Assembly: GCF_035222275.1 (NCBI RefSeq)
Contig: NC_085882.1
Coordinates: 2,363,501 to 2,427,500 of the forward strand
DNA: 64,000 nucleotides
Source: Podospora bellae-mahoneyi
Lineage: Eukaryota > Ascomycota > Sordariomycetes > Sordariales > Podosporaceae
Direction of reading: 5' to 3'
The notes under the pieces are model-generated. The model searched no databases. It had not been told where the DNA came from and was given only the letters and a program-made list of their open reading frames with translations. The translations under genes and the position numbers were made by a program. Within the stretch, counting starts at the first letter, position 1, and each line of letters starts with the position of its first letter. This document shows, in pieces, positions 35,258 through 47,282 of the stretch.

Positions 35258-37749
35258 ATGCGCTTCGGCAAAACCCTCCGCCAGTCGGTCTACCCGCCCT
35301 GGAAAGACCAATACATCGACTACGCCAAGCTGAAATCCATCCTCCGCGAGGACAAGCCCGACGACGAGGACGAGCCCTGGACCGAAGAAGACGAGAACCG
35401 CTTCTGCGACGAGATCTTCAACACCCAGCTCGAAAAAGTGGCCAAGTTTCAAGAGGCCAAGATTGAGGAGCTGCGCAACAGGACGGATGAGGCGGCGGAG
35501 AAGCTGAAGCATATGAATGAGCAGCAACAGTCCGAGGAGGGTGGCGAGGGTGATGCTGCCCAGGAAGAGGGGGACGAGGGAAAACATGAAGAGGTGGCGG
35601 TGGATAAACAGAAACTCAAAGAGATGGAGGCAGAGCTGGATGGGATCACAAACGAGGTCAAGGAGCTGCAAAAGTATAGCAATCTGAACTATACCGGCTT
35701 TTTGAAGATTGTCAAAAAGCATGATCGCAAGAGGGGGGATCGGTACAAGATTCGGCCGATGATGCAGGTCAACTTGTCGAACCGGCCGTTCAACTCGGAG
35801 CAGGCTTACTCGCCGTTGTTGAACAAGCTGTCGTATATGTATTTTGCGATTAGACGGTTTGAGGCGCCGGATGCGGGGGATGTGCTGCCTATTGATCCGG
35901 ACAGCCAGCCTGAGACGCACAATGGGGAGAAGTACACGGCGCACAAGTTTTGGGTGCACCCGGATAACTTGTTGGAGGTCAAGACGTACATCTTGAGGAG
36001 GCTGCCGGCGCTGGTGTATAGTGAGCAGTCGGCCAAGGAGGTGGATGGGAAGCAGGACCCGACGATTACGTCGTTGTATTTTGATAATGCCAAGTTCCAG
36101 CTGTATTCGAAGAAGGTGGAGAGGGAGGCGGAGGCGAGTTCGTTGAGGTTGAGGTGGTATGGGCAGTTGAGCGCGAGGCCGGAGATCTTGCTGGAGCAGA
36201 AGCTGTTGCATGAGAATGGGACGAGCGAGGAGAGGAAGTTTGCGATCAAGGAGAAATATGTCAGGGCGTTTCTGGATGGGGAGTACAAGATGGAAAAGTC
36301 GGTTCAGAAGATGGAGAGGAAGGGGCAGAAGGCGGAGGATGTGGAGGAATTTAAGGGGACGGCGGACGCGATTCAGGAGTTTGTGAGGGATAACAAGTTG
36401 GAGCCGTTGGTGAGGGCGAATTATGTGAGGACTGCGTTTCAGAATCCGGGGGATGATCGGGTGCGGATTTCTATTGATACGGACATTGCCTTCATCCGGG
36501 AGGACACGCTTGATCGTGACCGGCCCTGCCGCGATCCCAAGGACTGGCATCGGGCGGATATCGACAATAGCAACATGACCCACCCGTTCAAGAACATCAA
36601 CCAAAGCGAGGTCTCCCGCTTCCCTTACGCGGTGTTGGAGATCAAGCTCAAGGAGGACGTCAACAACAAGCGCGGCCGTCCAGGCTGGATCCAAGACCTC
36701 ATGGGCTCCCATCTTGTCCACCCCTGCCCCAGATTCTCCAAGTTTGTCCAGGGCGTCGCCTCTCTCTTTGAGGACTACGTCAACCGCCTCCCCTTCTGGC
36801 TATCGGACCTCAACACCGACATCCGCAAGGACCCCCAGCGGGCCTTCCAAGAAGAGGAAGAGCGTCGCGCCCGCAGAGCGGAAAACGAGCAAGTGGTCGG
36901 GTCATTCCTGGGGACCAAACTGTCGTCGTATAAACCTTCCCGCTCGTCCCCAGCAGCAAAATCCTACCTCGCCGACCGGATGGCGACCGACGCTGCTGCT
37001 GCCGCCGCCTCCCCAAAGTCAGGCGTTACAACCTCCAATCAACAACAGGCCGTGTCCACCCCCGCCGGGGACGAAGCCGGCGAGTCCTCCCAGTCCCAAC
37101 CCCTCATCCCCCGCGAGAACCGCGAGATCAACTACGGCACCCTCTCCTCCGTCCTCCCCGGCTTTTCCCTGTCCAAGTACAGCAGAGCCAAACGCGCCCG
37201 CGAAGCGGGCATCACCTCCCTGCCCCCTGGAGTGACGGAACCAAAGGAGTGGATCAAGAACTCTGGCCCGTTGCAAATCGAACCAAAAGTCTGGCTGGCA
37301 AACGAGCGGACGTTTTTGAAGTGGCAGCACATCTGTGTATTGCTGGGGGGGTTGGCGATCAGTTTGTACACTGCCTCTGCGAGCTCGAAGGGAGGGAACT
37401 TGCTGGGGGAGGTGATGGGAATGGTTTTCTTGGGTGTGGCGGCGTTTACGGGGGGTTGGAGCTGGTGGGTGTTGAGGAGGAGGAGGGAGATGATTATGGG
37501 GAGAAGCGGGAAGGATTTTGATTTTGTGCTGGGGCCGATGGTGGTGGCGGGTGCGCTTGGGGTGGCGCTGGTGGTGAATTTTGGGATTGCGGTGAGTACA
37601 CTAACTACGCTTTTGATTGAAACCGGAGGGGGGAAGGTTGTGTGCTAACTTGTGTGATGTAGTATCAACAGGCTTTTGAGAAGCATTGGGGGGGTGATGG
37701 GGGGCATCATGGGAATCGGAGTGGGGTTGATATGGGGGATTTGAGGTGA
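35258..37749 (+). CDS. Vacuolar transporter chaperone, VTC2/3-type SPX subunit
   Basis: Subunit of the vacuolar polyphosphate polymerase complex. Exons 35258-37591 and 37663-37749 encode 806 residues. The SPX domain (about 1-165) begins MRFGKTLRQSVYPPWKDQYIDY and ends with the inositol-pyrophosphate-binding helix NYTGFLKIVKKHDRK. The VTC tunnel domain (about 220-490) keeps LRLRWYG, KFAIKEKYV and FPYAVLEIKL. C-terminal DUF202-type helices lie at about 690-780. The VYPPWK start and 806-residue length match VTC2/VTC3 rather than the catalytic VTC4, where the first lines differ and an ERKTH motif replaces the EQKLLH seen here. Polymerase activity itself is therefore not claimed. PREG, its likely upstream regulator, is about 6 kb away. 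Confidence 0.9.
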
Positions 37750-38232
37750 GTAGAAGAGGACCGGTATGAGTGATAGCAGGAGTCATAGTAGGAGTTGTAG
37801 GGGGAGTGAGATGGGTTATGAGAGGATAGTGTTGTTGTGTTTTGGATAGGTGATGTTGGATGTCTGTGCGGTTCTGTTTACTTTTTTGAATCAGGGGTTC
37901 AGGGGAGAGTTTTTTTTTTTGCAAATCATAACATTGACAAGCGGTATTGTATATTTGCATGGGAGGCAGGGGCACAGCTTAGATTGTATAACAGAGGAGG
38001 GCCTCAATATCACTTTTAACCATGTGCTTCGTGAAATGGCATTTCTTGTGATTTCTCTTGTTCCGCCCCTTTCTATATGCTACATCAGTTATCGTTACAA
38101 AGAAACATTCCCGTATCAAACAAGGCCGTTCCATATGTTTTTACACTTTCAATACCCTCCCCCATTCACGCCATTTTCAACCCAGGGGTATCTTGTTTTG
38201 ATATGTATGTACCTTACCTACACATGATGGTT
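37750..38232. other. Convergent intergenic region
   Basis: 3' flanks of VTC (+) and MRPL40 (-), with a T run at about 37911-37920. No gene seen. Confidence 0.5.
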
Positions 38233-39483
38233 CTACACCTTTGGTTGGTCCACCGGCGCGGCCCCCTCGCCGCCCTCTATCGATAAACTCTCCACCGCCT
38301 TCCTCAACTCCTCGTCCTGCTTCTTCCTCTGCTCCAACTGCGCGCTCACCAAGCCACCGCTCTTCCTCAGCGCCTGATTCTTGGCAATAACCCTGCCAAT
38401 CTTCTCCAACATCTCATCCGTCAGCACCGGCTGGCCCCTCTCCCGTCTCAGCTCCCTCAGCTTCCTATTGTACTCCTGCACCGGCTGCAGCATCGTGTCG
38501 ACGCTCTTCCTCCTGGCCTTCTTCTCGTCCTCCTGGGCCTGAATCTTGGCGATGTACTCCTCCGTGTGCCTCGTGCGGAACTTGCTGTAGCGGTTGCGGA
38601 GCTCGTCAATGACCACCTCTGGCATTGGTGGACGCAGGAGGGTGGGGATGTAGGTGCGTTCCTCGACGTCGATGCGGAGGGTGTCGATTGGGTGGTCGCT
38701 GTGCTTGACGGGGGGGACGGCGGGCCAGGGGATGGTGACGTTGAGGCCGGGGACGAGGCGGGAGAAGAGGGTGCGGCGCGTGGGACGGTCGTAGGAGATG
38801 TTCACGGGTTTGAGCTCGCGGACGATGACGTCGCGGACGTGGCCGGAGTCGGGGTGGGGGAGGGGGTAGACGAGGCGGACGGCCGAGATGGGGACGGCCA
38901 TGGCGATTGGTTCTACTGGGGAGGAGCCGGGTTCGCGGAGGTATTCGGGGATTTTGACGTTGGTCTGGGGAAAGGAGGGTTAGTCATATGCTGGGGAGGG
39001 GGAGGGGTTATGGTGGAGGAAGCTCACCTTGAGCTCGTCCTCCATCTCGAGGACCATGGTGCTGGTTCGGATGGTCTTGATGGGGACGATCTTGCCCTTG
39101 TAGGGGCCCTCGAGGATGACTACACGGTCTCCGGGGGCAAGGCAGAGGTTCTTGGAGCCGCCGGCCCAGGCGCAGCGGGCTTCCTTTTGGGCGGGGGTGA
39201 GCTGGGAGTGGAGGAGAGCTCTGTCGACCGAGATGGCGCCGTATGGGTTGCCGAATTCGTTGAGCTTGCCAGTGTCACGGTTGGGGGCGATGGGGCCCAA
39301 CTTGAGGTCCTCGTTGCGGCGGATGATGGCCTGTCGCATGTCCTCGCCGACTTCTTCTCTGTGCCTCTTGATCTCCCTCATCCGCTCCTTCTTCTCTTGC
39401 TGGTACCGGCGCTGGGTCTTGCGCTTGATTCGTTTTGTCACCTGGCGCTCAGCCATGGCAACCCGGCGGAGGATCTTGTCCAT
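38233..39483 (-). CDS. MRPL40: Mitochondrial ribosomal protein uL24m
   Basis: Large-subunit protein of the mitochondrial ribosome. Exons 39028-39483 and 38233-38964 (63-nt intron, phase 0, acceptor CCCCAG) encode 395 residues. The KOW motif sits at about residues 118-140 (LAPGDRVVILEGPYKGKIVPI). The N-terminus is strongly basic (RRVAMAERQVTKRIKRKTQRR), fitting mitochondrial import and rRNA contact. The long C-terminal extension with RPPMPEVVIDELRNRYSKFR is typical of the fungal MRPL40 form and absent from bacterial L24. The start is the ATG at 39483. Confidence 0.9.
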
Positions 39484-41386
39484 CTCGGGCCGCAGACGGT
39501 CAATTGACCGTTGGTGTGCTGGGGAGTGGTGAGGGGAGCTGTGTTCGTCCTTTTGGTCGGGGGGGGAGGGGGGTACCGGGGCGGGCGAGTATCACATCCG
39601 TCGGGCGCACCAGCAGCGAATCTCAGAAAAGTTGACTGACCAAAGCCTCAATTCGTGCCATCAACGGTCCGTGTGTGCCCCGTGCACCCGGCGGTTGGAA
39701 ATTTTTACGGCTGACCGAGAGAGGCCTGTCAGCTGGCAGCTATGAACATGGCCCAGCGACCCACTTTCTGAGATATGCTGCATCTGCATCATCGAATGCT
39801 TTTGTCATGCTATACATGGAGAATGGATCACTATGTCAAATATCAAAAGGGGTTGAACCAACAGAGATCTTCCGTGCAGCTGCGGATAAGACACCCGGAC
39901 GAGTTGACATTCGACACGCTCGTGTTGTGATCCTATCTGCACATCAGACGCCGACCAGGCCGAATCCCAAGTATCAGGTCCAATCTGACTGCCTTCTCAC
40001 GAGTTTGCAGGGCTGACAAGCAAACAAGCTGATGCTGAAATGGCTGGCAGTTCGTTCGGCTTTTGTCCCGTTATGCAGCTCCCCGGGTTGCAGGCTGTAG
40101 GTATGGCTTGGGAAGTCCTATGGCTGTCCCTAGGACTCCAGCGTTACGACCCATTATGACCCACACACTTCTCACTTGACACCGTAGGAGGGCAAAGACG
40201 GTGAGCTTTCTCCTCGGTCTTTGCAGATCTCCTTGTTGGGAGGTAGCCAACTGATGCACCCATCACATGCCTCGACTGTTAATAATGGATGTCATCGATG
40301 TTCGAGGTCACTGTTTCAGAAGCACAGATATTCCGTAATGGCAAGGCTGAAGGGAGTTATGCTGTGAAAGGATAGCCCCCGTTCTTAAGCCTTGTGCAAG
40401 TGCAGGTGCTGTGCTTCTGGTTGATAGGGGCGTTTTTTTTTGGGCGGGGGGGGGGGAGGAGCGGGAAACTCTCCCAATCGGTCGGGAGTCATAGAATTCA
40501 AGACATGTGCTCCGGCTGGTGCAGGACAGCCCTGACAATCGCATCATCGCATTCGTGGTAGGCAGCCGTGGCGATATTCCCACGTTCTTGATTGTGTTGA
40601 TGGAAGAGCGAGGCCCGCCGACAATCCGACCCCGTCTGCCCGTTCAAGATTGCCTGTCTTTCAGGGGCTTGGGATCTTTGCAAGCCCAGGGCAGAAGGCT
40701 GGGGCCACATTGGTGCACGTTGACGGGAGCATCTGCCAGCCAAGAACACCCGCTACCTAAGATATAGTTAGTCCATAGCTAAAAGTTCAGGACTCGGAGC
40801 CCGTGATGCTGTCGGTCCTCCGTAGGTAAAAAGCCACTACCTGTCAGTCAGCAGGAAGAATAAAATAAACAATTTAGAGCACTACAACATCACGAGAGAG
40901 GTGATTAAATAAGACCAAAAAGATAACCGGCGACCTCCACCACTGCCCTGCTGAACAGGGAAGCTGAGCCCAGACCAAGCGAACAGCACTTAAGCAAGCC
41001 CCCCCAAACTTTTTGTCCACTCAGAGGCCCCCGTTTCAGGCGCGCACCCACTCGTCCTCATCTTCCCGGCTCCCCCCAACGCACTGTTGCCGTTGCCCTT
41101 TCTCTGTCGTCAATTGAAAGCGACTTGATCTTCTGCTCTTTTCCACCTCCACCCTGCAACCTTCCATCTCTCGCACTTTTGCTGCATCAACCACCCACGA
41201 ACCCGACCAACTGCACCCAGACAGAGGCTCTGACTCCGCCTCCGCTCTCTCTTTGGCATACAGATATCACCGCTGTTCTTCTTTTTGTTGAACATCACCC
41301 GTCTCCCGGCCTCGCAGCTCGACACGTCTGCGACCTCCCAAACCAAGCCAAACCAAAACACTCTATTAACCTAATCACACGCAACA
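39484..41386. other. Divergent intergenic region
   Basis: 1.9 kb between MRPL40 (-) and RHO1 (+). It holds a T9 run directly followed by a G-rich run (40432-40456) and a long pyrimidine-rich RHO1 leader from about 41000 to 41386. No gene supported. Confidence 0.5.
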
Positions 41387-42438
41387 ATGGCCGCCGAGCT
41401 TCGCCGGAAGTTGGTTATCGTCGGTGACGGTGCCTGCGGAAAGACGTGCTTGTTGATGTGAGTAGCCTTCCATGATGCCCGTTGTGTCATGTCGGATTTA
41501 GTCCTTTCACCGCCGCAACCATGACCTTGGCCGCGTCGTCATCAACATCATCATCATCATCAACCCCCATCATCCATCATCTACAGTTACTGACAGGTTT
41601 CGTCGCAGTGTTTTCTCCAAGGGTACCTTCCCAGAGGTAAGATTCGAACTACTTTCACCCTCCCGTGCACGCTTCGATTGCCCATCACGCCAGCCCCTGT
41701 TCGCTATTGACCGCCTCTGCAACTTTTCTGCCCATACCTGGGCGTTCGATGACGATCAAGACAACCGCACCACGGCACTTGGATCGCGCTGGCACTGCCC
41801 TTCAACTATCAATTACTAACAAAACCTGCAGGTCTATGTCCCTACCGTCTTCGAAAACTACGTTGCCGATGTCGAGGTTGATGGAAAGCACGTCGAGCTC
41901 GCCCTTTGGGATACGGCTGGCCAAGAGGATTACGACCGTCTCCGCCCTCTCTCTTACCCCGACTCCCACGTCATCTTGATCTGCTTCGCCATCGACTCGC
42001 CCGATTCCCTCGACAACGTTGGCGAGAAGGTAAGTTTATGCTTATCCTACCATATTACGCTTAGACGTTACTGATGTAATTCTCTCGATAGTGGTGCTCC
42101 GAGGTACACCATTTCTGTCCCGATGTTCCCAAGATCCTTGTTGGTTGCAAGAAGGATCTCCGTTTCGACCAGAAGACCATCGAGGAGCTCCGCAAGACCA
42201 GCCAGCAGCCCGTGTCTCCTGAACAGGTATGTTTATGCAAGGATCGTCCCCCACGACAACAACAAAAGCTGACAAATATGTGCAGGGTCAACAAGTTGCC
42301 ACCAACATCAAGGCCACCAAGTATCTCGAGTGCTCCGCCAAGACCAACGAGGGTGTCCGGGAAGTGTTCGAGTTCGCGACGCGGGCCGCGTTGATGAAGA
42401 AGTCATCAAAGAAGAAGGGCAAGTGCGTCATCGCCTAA
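41387..42438 (+). CDS. rho-1: Rho-family GTPase RHO1
   Basis: Membrane GTPase controlling glucan synthase, the cell-wall-integrity MAP kinase path and actin polarity. Five exons: 41387-41457, 41609-41636 (28 nt), 41832-42029, 42092-42226 and 42286-42438, giving 194 residues. Nucleotide-binding boxes are intact: GDGACGKT (13-20), effector [31 protein letters not shown] and ECSAKT. The first hundred residues are typical RHO1. The polybasic tail (KKSSKKKGK) ends in the prenylation box CVIA, whereas most RHO1 proteins end in a leucine-type box. Intron 1 holds a CAT-repeat microsatellite near 41537-41580. Confidence 0.93.
41537..41580 (+). repeat. CAT-trinucleotide microsatellite in RHO1 intron 1
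   Basis: An imperfect CAT/ATC trinucleotide tract lies inside the 151-nt first intron of RHO1. It is the only clear trinucleotide array in an intron in this window and has no coding effect. Confidence 0.6.
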
Positions 42439-43954
42439 GCGCAACCATGTGCTCTGCAGATATACCCCTAGCAATCTGTCGACCTTTGCCGCACCAGGCC
42501 TCTATACCCAACACCCTCGCACCCAGTAATGCATCACAGTGGGGACATTCCCTCTCGGAGAGGCAGAAACAGCTCACCCGACATTCTTGGAATATCACCA
42601 CCCGCCGTCGACCGTAGGGAGGATAGGATGGGATTTATGCTCCAGGAGGGCTACGCGGAAACGTGCGCAAGAACTGGGAGGGAAACACGTTTTTGGCCCA
42701 TGAGGCGGGAGAGGAGTGACAGAACGCAAAGCAATATTTTGAAGCGTCTGCCTCATAGCAACTATTGTGTCGGTTTGGAGATGGGCCGAGTACACGCAAC
42801 TATTTGGGCAGAGGCTCTGCCGTAATCCACACCACCTCCTTCCTCTCTGTCTGACTCTCTGTCTCCCCTTTTCATCTTTTCCAATAACTCTCTACGTATT
42901 GTACCTCTCTGTTCTCACTTTTTTCTAGCTAGCTATTTAGTCAATGTGGTTTTTTTTCTCTTTTCTGGACTTGGACCGGGCCTTTGTCGTTTGTTGTGGG
43001 TTGTGCCACCTGCTTGCTTGTAAAGTCTTTGGGTTGTGCGGTCTGGACTTTCACTGGTCGGTAGGCTAGATCATCATCATTGAATACACGGTTTCTCTCT
43101 CTTTTTTACTCTGCTGGTTACGTCATTTGTTGCGGAAGATTGTTGACCATGTTATCCACGTAATGTTGTTTGACATACGAGATGCGAGCGAGATGGGTGT
43201 GAACAATAAAAAAGGGGGGCTGTGTTTTGACTCCACTCGGCCTCTCAGGTTGTCCCTTGCGAATGCTCAGCAGGTGAGGAGTGGCTGTGCTGATTTGCTG
43301 TGCTAATTGCTGAATTAAGGAAGGGTGGATATGTTGGGCGGGGGGTGGTTCATCTTATTATCTTGGGTTGAATAGTTTACAGTTTTGTGAAATGAGAAGA
43401 AGGCTTGATTTAGGAGGGGAATACGAACGAGGATGGTTTAAACTCATTTTTTTGGCTTTTCTAAGCTATAGGTTCAACGTCGTGGATGTATTATTATCTT
43501 GTTGGAGATGAGCTTTGCTTGAAGATGGATGTTGTTTTCGTCTAAATCAAAGACACGGCTCAGGATTTGAAAACAGAACAATTCTTTATTTTGGTTTTTT
43601 TCTGAAAAGATTGATATCATCATCGTCAACTCATCATGGAAACAAAATAAAATACCAAAAAACAGCGAGAAAAAAGAATTGGAAATCAAGGAGTAGTTTC
43701 TCCGTCGTCCACCACCCTTCCTCTTATTCTCCTCGTGAATTGACTTTCGAACATTGGCTAGGTAGACATAACTCCTGCTTGACGGCCTATGAACCCGGTA
43801 AAGCCCTTTTGTTGGTGGTGTCTTTTCCGTTGTTCTTGTTGGCGATGTGGACGGGTGAGATTGTGGAGGGGGAGTTGGCTGTCTAGTTGAGACAGAAGGA
43901 ACCGATGCCGTTGGGAGTTGGTGGGGAGGGTAAACGACGGGAAGGGGAAGTCTG
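42439..43954. other. Convergent intergenic region
   Basis: 3' flanks of RHO1 (+) and the metallothionein-like gene (-), rich in T and A+T tracts (42840-43130, 43560-43690). No gene seen. Confidence 0.5.
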
Positions 43955-44102
43955 CTAGTTGGGGCAGGTCTGTATTAGAAAGGGTGTGGATGTCAGCAAG
44001 GAGGGTTATTATAAGTGAGCGGGGAAGACTTACAGCTCCGCAGCTGCCGCAGGACTTGCCCTCTGAGGCGGCACCGCACTTGGGGCAGCTTCCGTCGTGC
44101 AT
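43955..44102 (-). CDS. Metallothionein-like 27-residue Cys-rich protein
   Basis: Two exons, 44034-44102 and 43955-43969, joined by a 64-nt intron with donor GTAAGT and acceptor TACAG. The product is 27 residues: MHDGSCPKCGAASEGK, then SCGSCGATCPN. Five cysteines form the pattern CxxC-x8-CxxC-x3-C. Size and Cys/Gly/Ser content resemble fungal metallothioneins, which bind copper or zinc in the cytosol, but the CxxC spacing differs from the short CxC-rich Neurospora copper type. A zinc-ribbon-like micropeptide is an alternative. A TATA-like element lies about 150 bp upstream. The last exon encodes only four residues and a stop, so automated annotation could easily miss the gene. Metal binding is inferred. 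Confidence 0.75.
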
Positions 44103-45416
44103 GGTTACTTGAAGTGTTTGCGGGTTGTTGGTTGTTTGGTTTGAGTAAAAAGGTGAGAGTGTAAGTTGAAGTTCACGATAGTGGAAGGGGTGAGAGTTTG
44201 AGGAGGGGTAGATATGTAGGTGGGCAAGAATGGGGGACTAAAAGAGCGGGGTATATATATGCTGAACACACCACCCACCATCAACCGCACTTATTAACAG
44301 ATGGAAGGAGGGAACCACATGATCCATCACTTGTTACACACATGGACCATTTGGGGGCTAACTAATCCGCAGACAAGCTTGTCACCTATCTCCATGGGTA
44401 ACCGCGTTAAGCATGGCAAATGTTGGACCCTTTTCTCTTCCTAAAACGGTGGTGCATAACGCTACCTACCTTAGTTTGCCTATCATGAGGGAGGAGCGTC
44501 ATGTCACAAGGTTGGGATTTGCAATCGGATCTCCACTAGTAGAGGCAAGTTTGGAGGATGACCAGGACTTGAACTTCAAAGTCATAACTTAACAACACAA
44601 ACAAACCGGGGTTGAGGGGTGGGGGATTCTGCTTGACGTGCTCTGAAACATTTACTGTAAGAGCAATAAGAAACCATATGCTAACCAAACAACCAAAGAA
44701 ACAAAGTCTCTGGAACCGGGCAAAGTCTGCCCGTGAGACCTGCCATATTAGTGTTTCTTCCTCTAGCTCGGCCACGAGCTGCAAGTCTCGCCCCGTTTTC
44801 ATCCCCAGTTTCCCCACGCCAAGCACACAATATATAGTACGTACATCCTGTATACCACCCACCCTCCTCCATTCGTTTATATCTCTCGCACTGGAACTTC
44901 AAAAGAGCGGCGGGCAACCAACCGAACGGATCGCTCGGGATAGTGAAAGCGAGCTCGTGTGTGAGGCGGGTAGTGCCACTTACACGTATGTTGGATGGAC
45001 TCGAACCAACACTTGTCAGCCACACACTCATGAGTTGCAAGACAAGATATGCTCAAGATTGGTCAAAACATGACACCTCATGTCTTATTTCAATCGCACA
45101 GTCCAAACTTATGACCCCGCTCTCCTGCTCAAACCTAGGTAAACCAATGATGCTACCCTTGAAAACCCCAAACTCCAACGTCTCAACGCCCATCCAACGC
45201 CAATCTAATCACCTCCAGAGGCTACAGAGCTCTTGACCAGACAGTAAACCACAAAAGCCAGTCTCTATATGTACACAAAGCCGTTTTATACACAACCAAA
45301 CACTCTGTTGGGTTTCACCAGTTGGCCCAGCAAGGCGTCTGTTGACAAACAATATAATTATCCACTCCCCCCCTCCCATGGTATCGAAATTATGCCTTTT
45401 GTAACCTTTGCCATGA
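44103..45416. other. Intergenic region
   Basis: Promoter of the metallothionein-like gene and 3' flank of the transporter. A perfect pol III B-box-like GGTTCGAGTCC lies on the minus strand at about 44997-45007, but no A box sits at the right distance, so I did not call a tRNA. No other gene seen. Confidence 0.45.
44252..44260 (-). promoter_or_regulatory. TATA-like element of the metallothionein-like gene
   Basis: An alternating TATATATAT tract about 150 bp upstream of the 27-residue gene's ATG. The position suits a TATA box with a leader of roughly 100 nt. Inferred from sequence and place only. Confidence 0.35.
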
Positions 45417-47282
45417 TTAATAACACTGCTTCGTCTCTCCCTCCCCTATTTCATGTTAGCATCGGAAACAAATAGTCAAAAGGAAACAAGAACATACCAC
45501 TAATCATCTTCCCCAACGCCTGCACCATACTCATCCCCATCACCACCCCTCCAAACCCCACCACCCCCCAGGCCACCCACGTCCTCCAGCTCTTCTTCGT
45601 CAGCCTAATATAACACAACGGCGGCAAAATATACGCCATCGCCGCCGCGCTCGTCCCCCCCACAAGATCAAACACCGTTCCCAAGTCACAAGTCAACAGG
45701 CTCAGCGTCATGGCGCTGAAAACCAAGCTTGACGTAAATATTAAGTGAAGGGCGAGGTTGAACGGATCTCCCGGGAAGTAGTAGTTGAGCATCACCTCTC
45801 TGCAGACGAACGCTTCAAGAGGAAGAGTGGTGAGCATGTTGAGTCCGAAGCATAACCTCGCGATGTTGACCATGGTGTTGTCCGCGGGGAAATTGTTGAG
45901 GACGTTGCCCTGGGTCTTGTCCCCAAACGTCAAAAACCCTGCGAGGGCCATGAGGAGGCAGGCAAACATGCTGATTGCCGTACTGTAGTGCGTCACCTTG
46001 GAGAACCTATCGATGGTCGGTTTTTCGAGGGAGCCGTAGATGAGCAACGAGTTGTGATGGCAAACAAATGCTTTCCCCACTGTCAGCACATGATATCTTC
46101 CCTCCCCTCTCACAACCAGAAATACATACCAAAACTGATAACCCCAATCGCACTCCAAATCCCATCCCCCAGCACCCACCCCTCCCACCCCTTCACCTCC
46201 CCCCTCTCCTCCACCTCCACAAACCCGACCTGCACCACCACCGTCAGAACAATAACCCCCATGCTCACCAGCGCAAACGTGCTCGCCTTTGCCAGCTTGG
46301 CAATGTCCCTATACAACGCCAACGGCCAGCTCACCCCCAGCGTAAAAACCACAATCACCACCCTCCTATCCACCAGCCAGCTCCCTATTCTTCCTCCAGC
46401 CAAATCCGGCCATATCGCCTTCATAACATTCGGTATCGAATCCCCCACAATAACCCCAAACGCCACCATCCCCCCAAACGCAAACGCCCACTGCGCCACG
46501 CTGATGGCGATCAACCCCGGCTTGCCAAAACACTTCTCCACCGTGCCCTGAAACGACGACGCCCCCGAGAGCTTGGAGTTGATGACGATGAGGCAGATCG
46601 TCCAGTCCACCACCACGGTGAGGACCACGAGGAGCAACGTGCCAGACAGGAGACCGGCTGACTTGAAGGCGTACGGTTGGCCAATGATGCCCGCGCCGAT
46701 GATGCTGTTGGCCATGTTCATGAACGCTGACGACAGGTTTGATTTGGGGCGGGATGCTTCCGAGGCGTGCCAGTCTTCTGCGTCGGCGTGGTCGCCGAAT
46801 AGGGAGCGGTCGGATGCGACGGCTATGGAGGGGGCGGTGATATCTGATAGCAGAGGGACGCGCTGGTGGCCTCGGCGGGCGGTGGAGGAGGATAGGTAAT
46901 CATCGTCGTCGAGGTTGAAGGTGTCTGATTCGGAGTAGTCGAACGACGCTCTGGCGTGGTGGTGAGTGTCCTCGTTTGTGGGGGTGGGTTTGGGAGGGAC
47001 AGCGGGGAATTGCCTGGCTTCCTCTGGGACGAACGTGGGTGTGAGGTCGAAGCGGACTCGGTGTGGTGTGCGTGGTGTTCGTGGGCCGGGCGGGTGGATA
47101 GATAGCCCGCCTGGGGGTCGTTCGCGGGAGGAGGATTTGCTCGAGGAGGTGCTGTTGCTGTGGATGGGGGAGGGGCGTCGTTGTGGTTCTTGGGAGGCGT
47201 CGTGGGAGGAGAGGAGACCGATGTTCTCTTCTTGGGCTGGGGCCCTTTCTCCTTCGGGGATGTCCCTTCGTATTCTCGACAT
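45417..47282 (-). CDS. AVT2-type vacuolar amino-acid transporter
   Basis: Amino acid/auxin permease family (Aa_trans) transporter, probably on the vacuole. Exons 46130-47282, 45498-46070 and 45417-45445 (29 nt, ending GETKQCY) encode 584 residues. A hydrophilic N-terminus of about 180 residues is rich in Pro/Ser/Thr. The first helix motif MANSIIGAGIIGQPYAFKSA follows; about eleven helices run to ISFGM|AFVCHHNSLLIYGS across intron 1 and on to TCDLGTVFDLVGGTSAAAMA. AVT2-like is inferred from NSIIGAGIIGQP and VDWTICLIVINSKLSG. Substrate and direction cannot be read from sequence. The last exon was fixed by phase; ignoring it adds a false tail. Confidence 0.87.

Noticed and set aside
44985-45060. 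Perfect pol III B box suggesting a tRNA on the minus strand
   Set aside because: The only A-box-like sequence is far too close and the acceptor and T stems do not pair.
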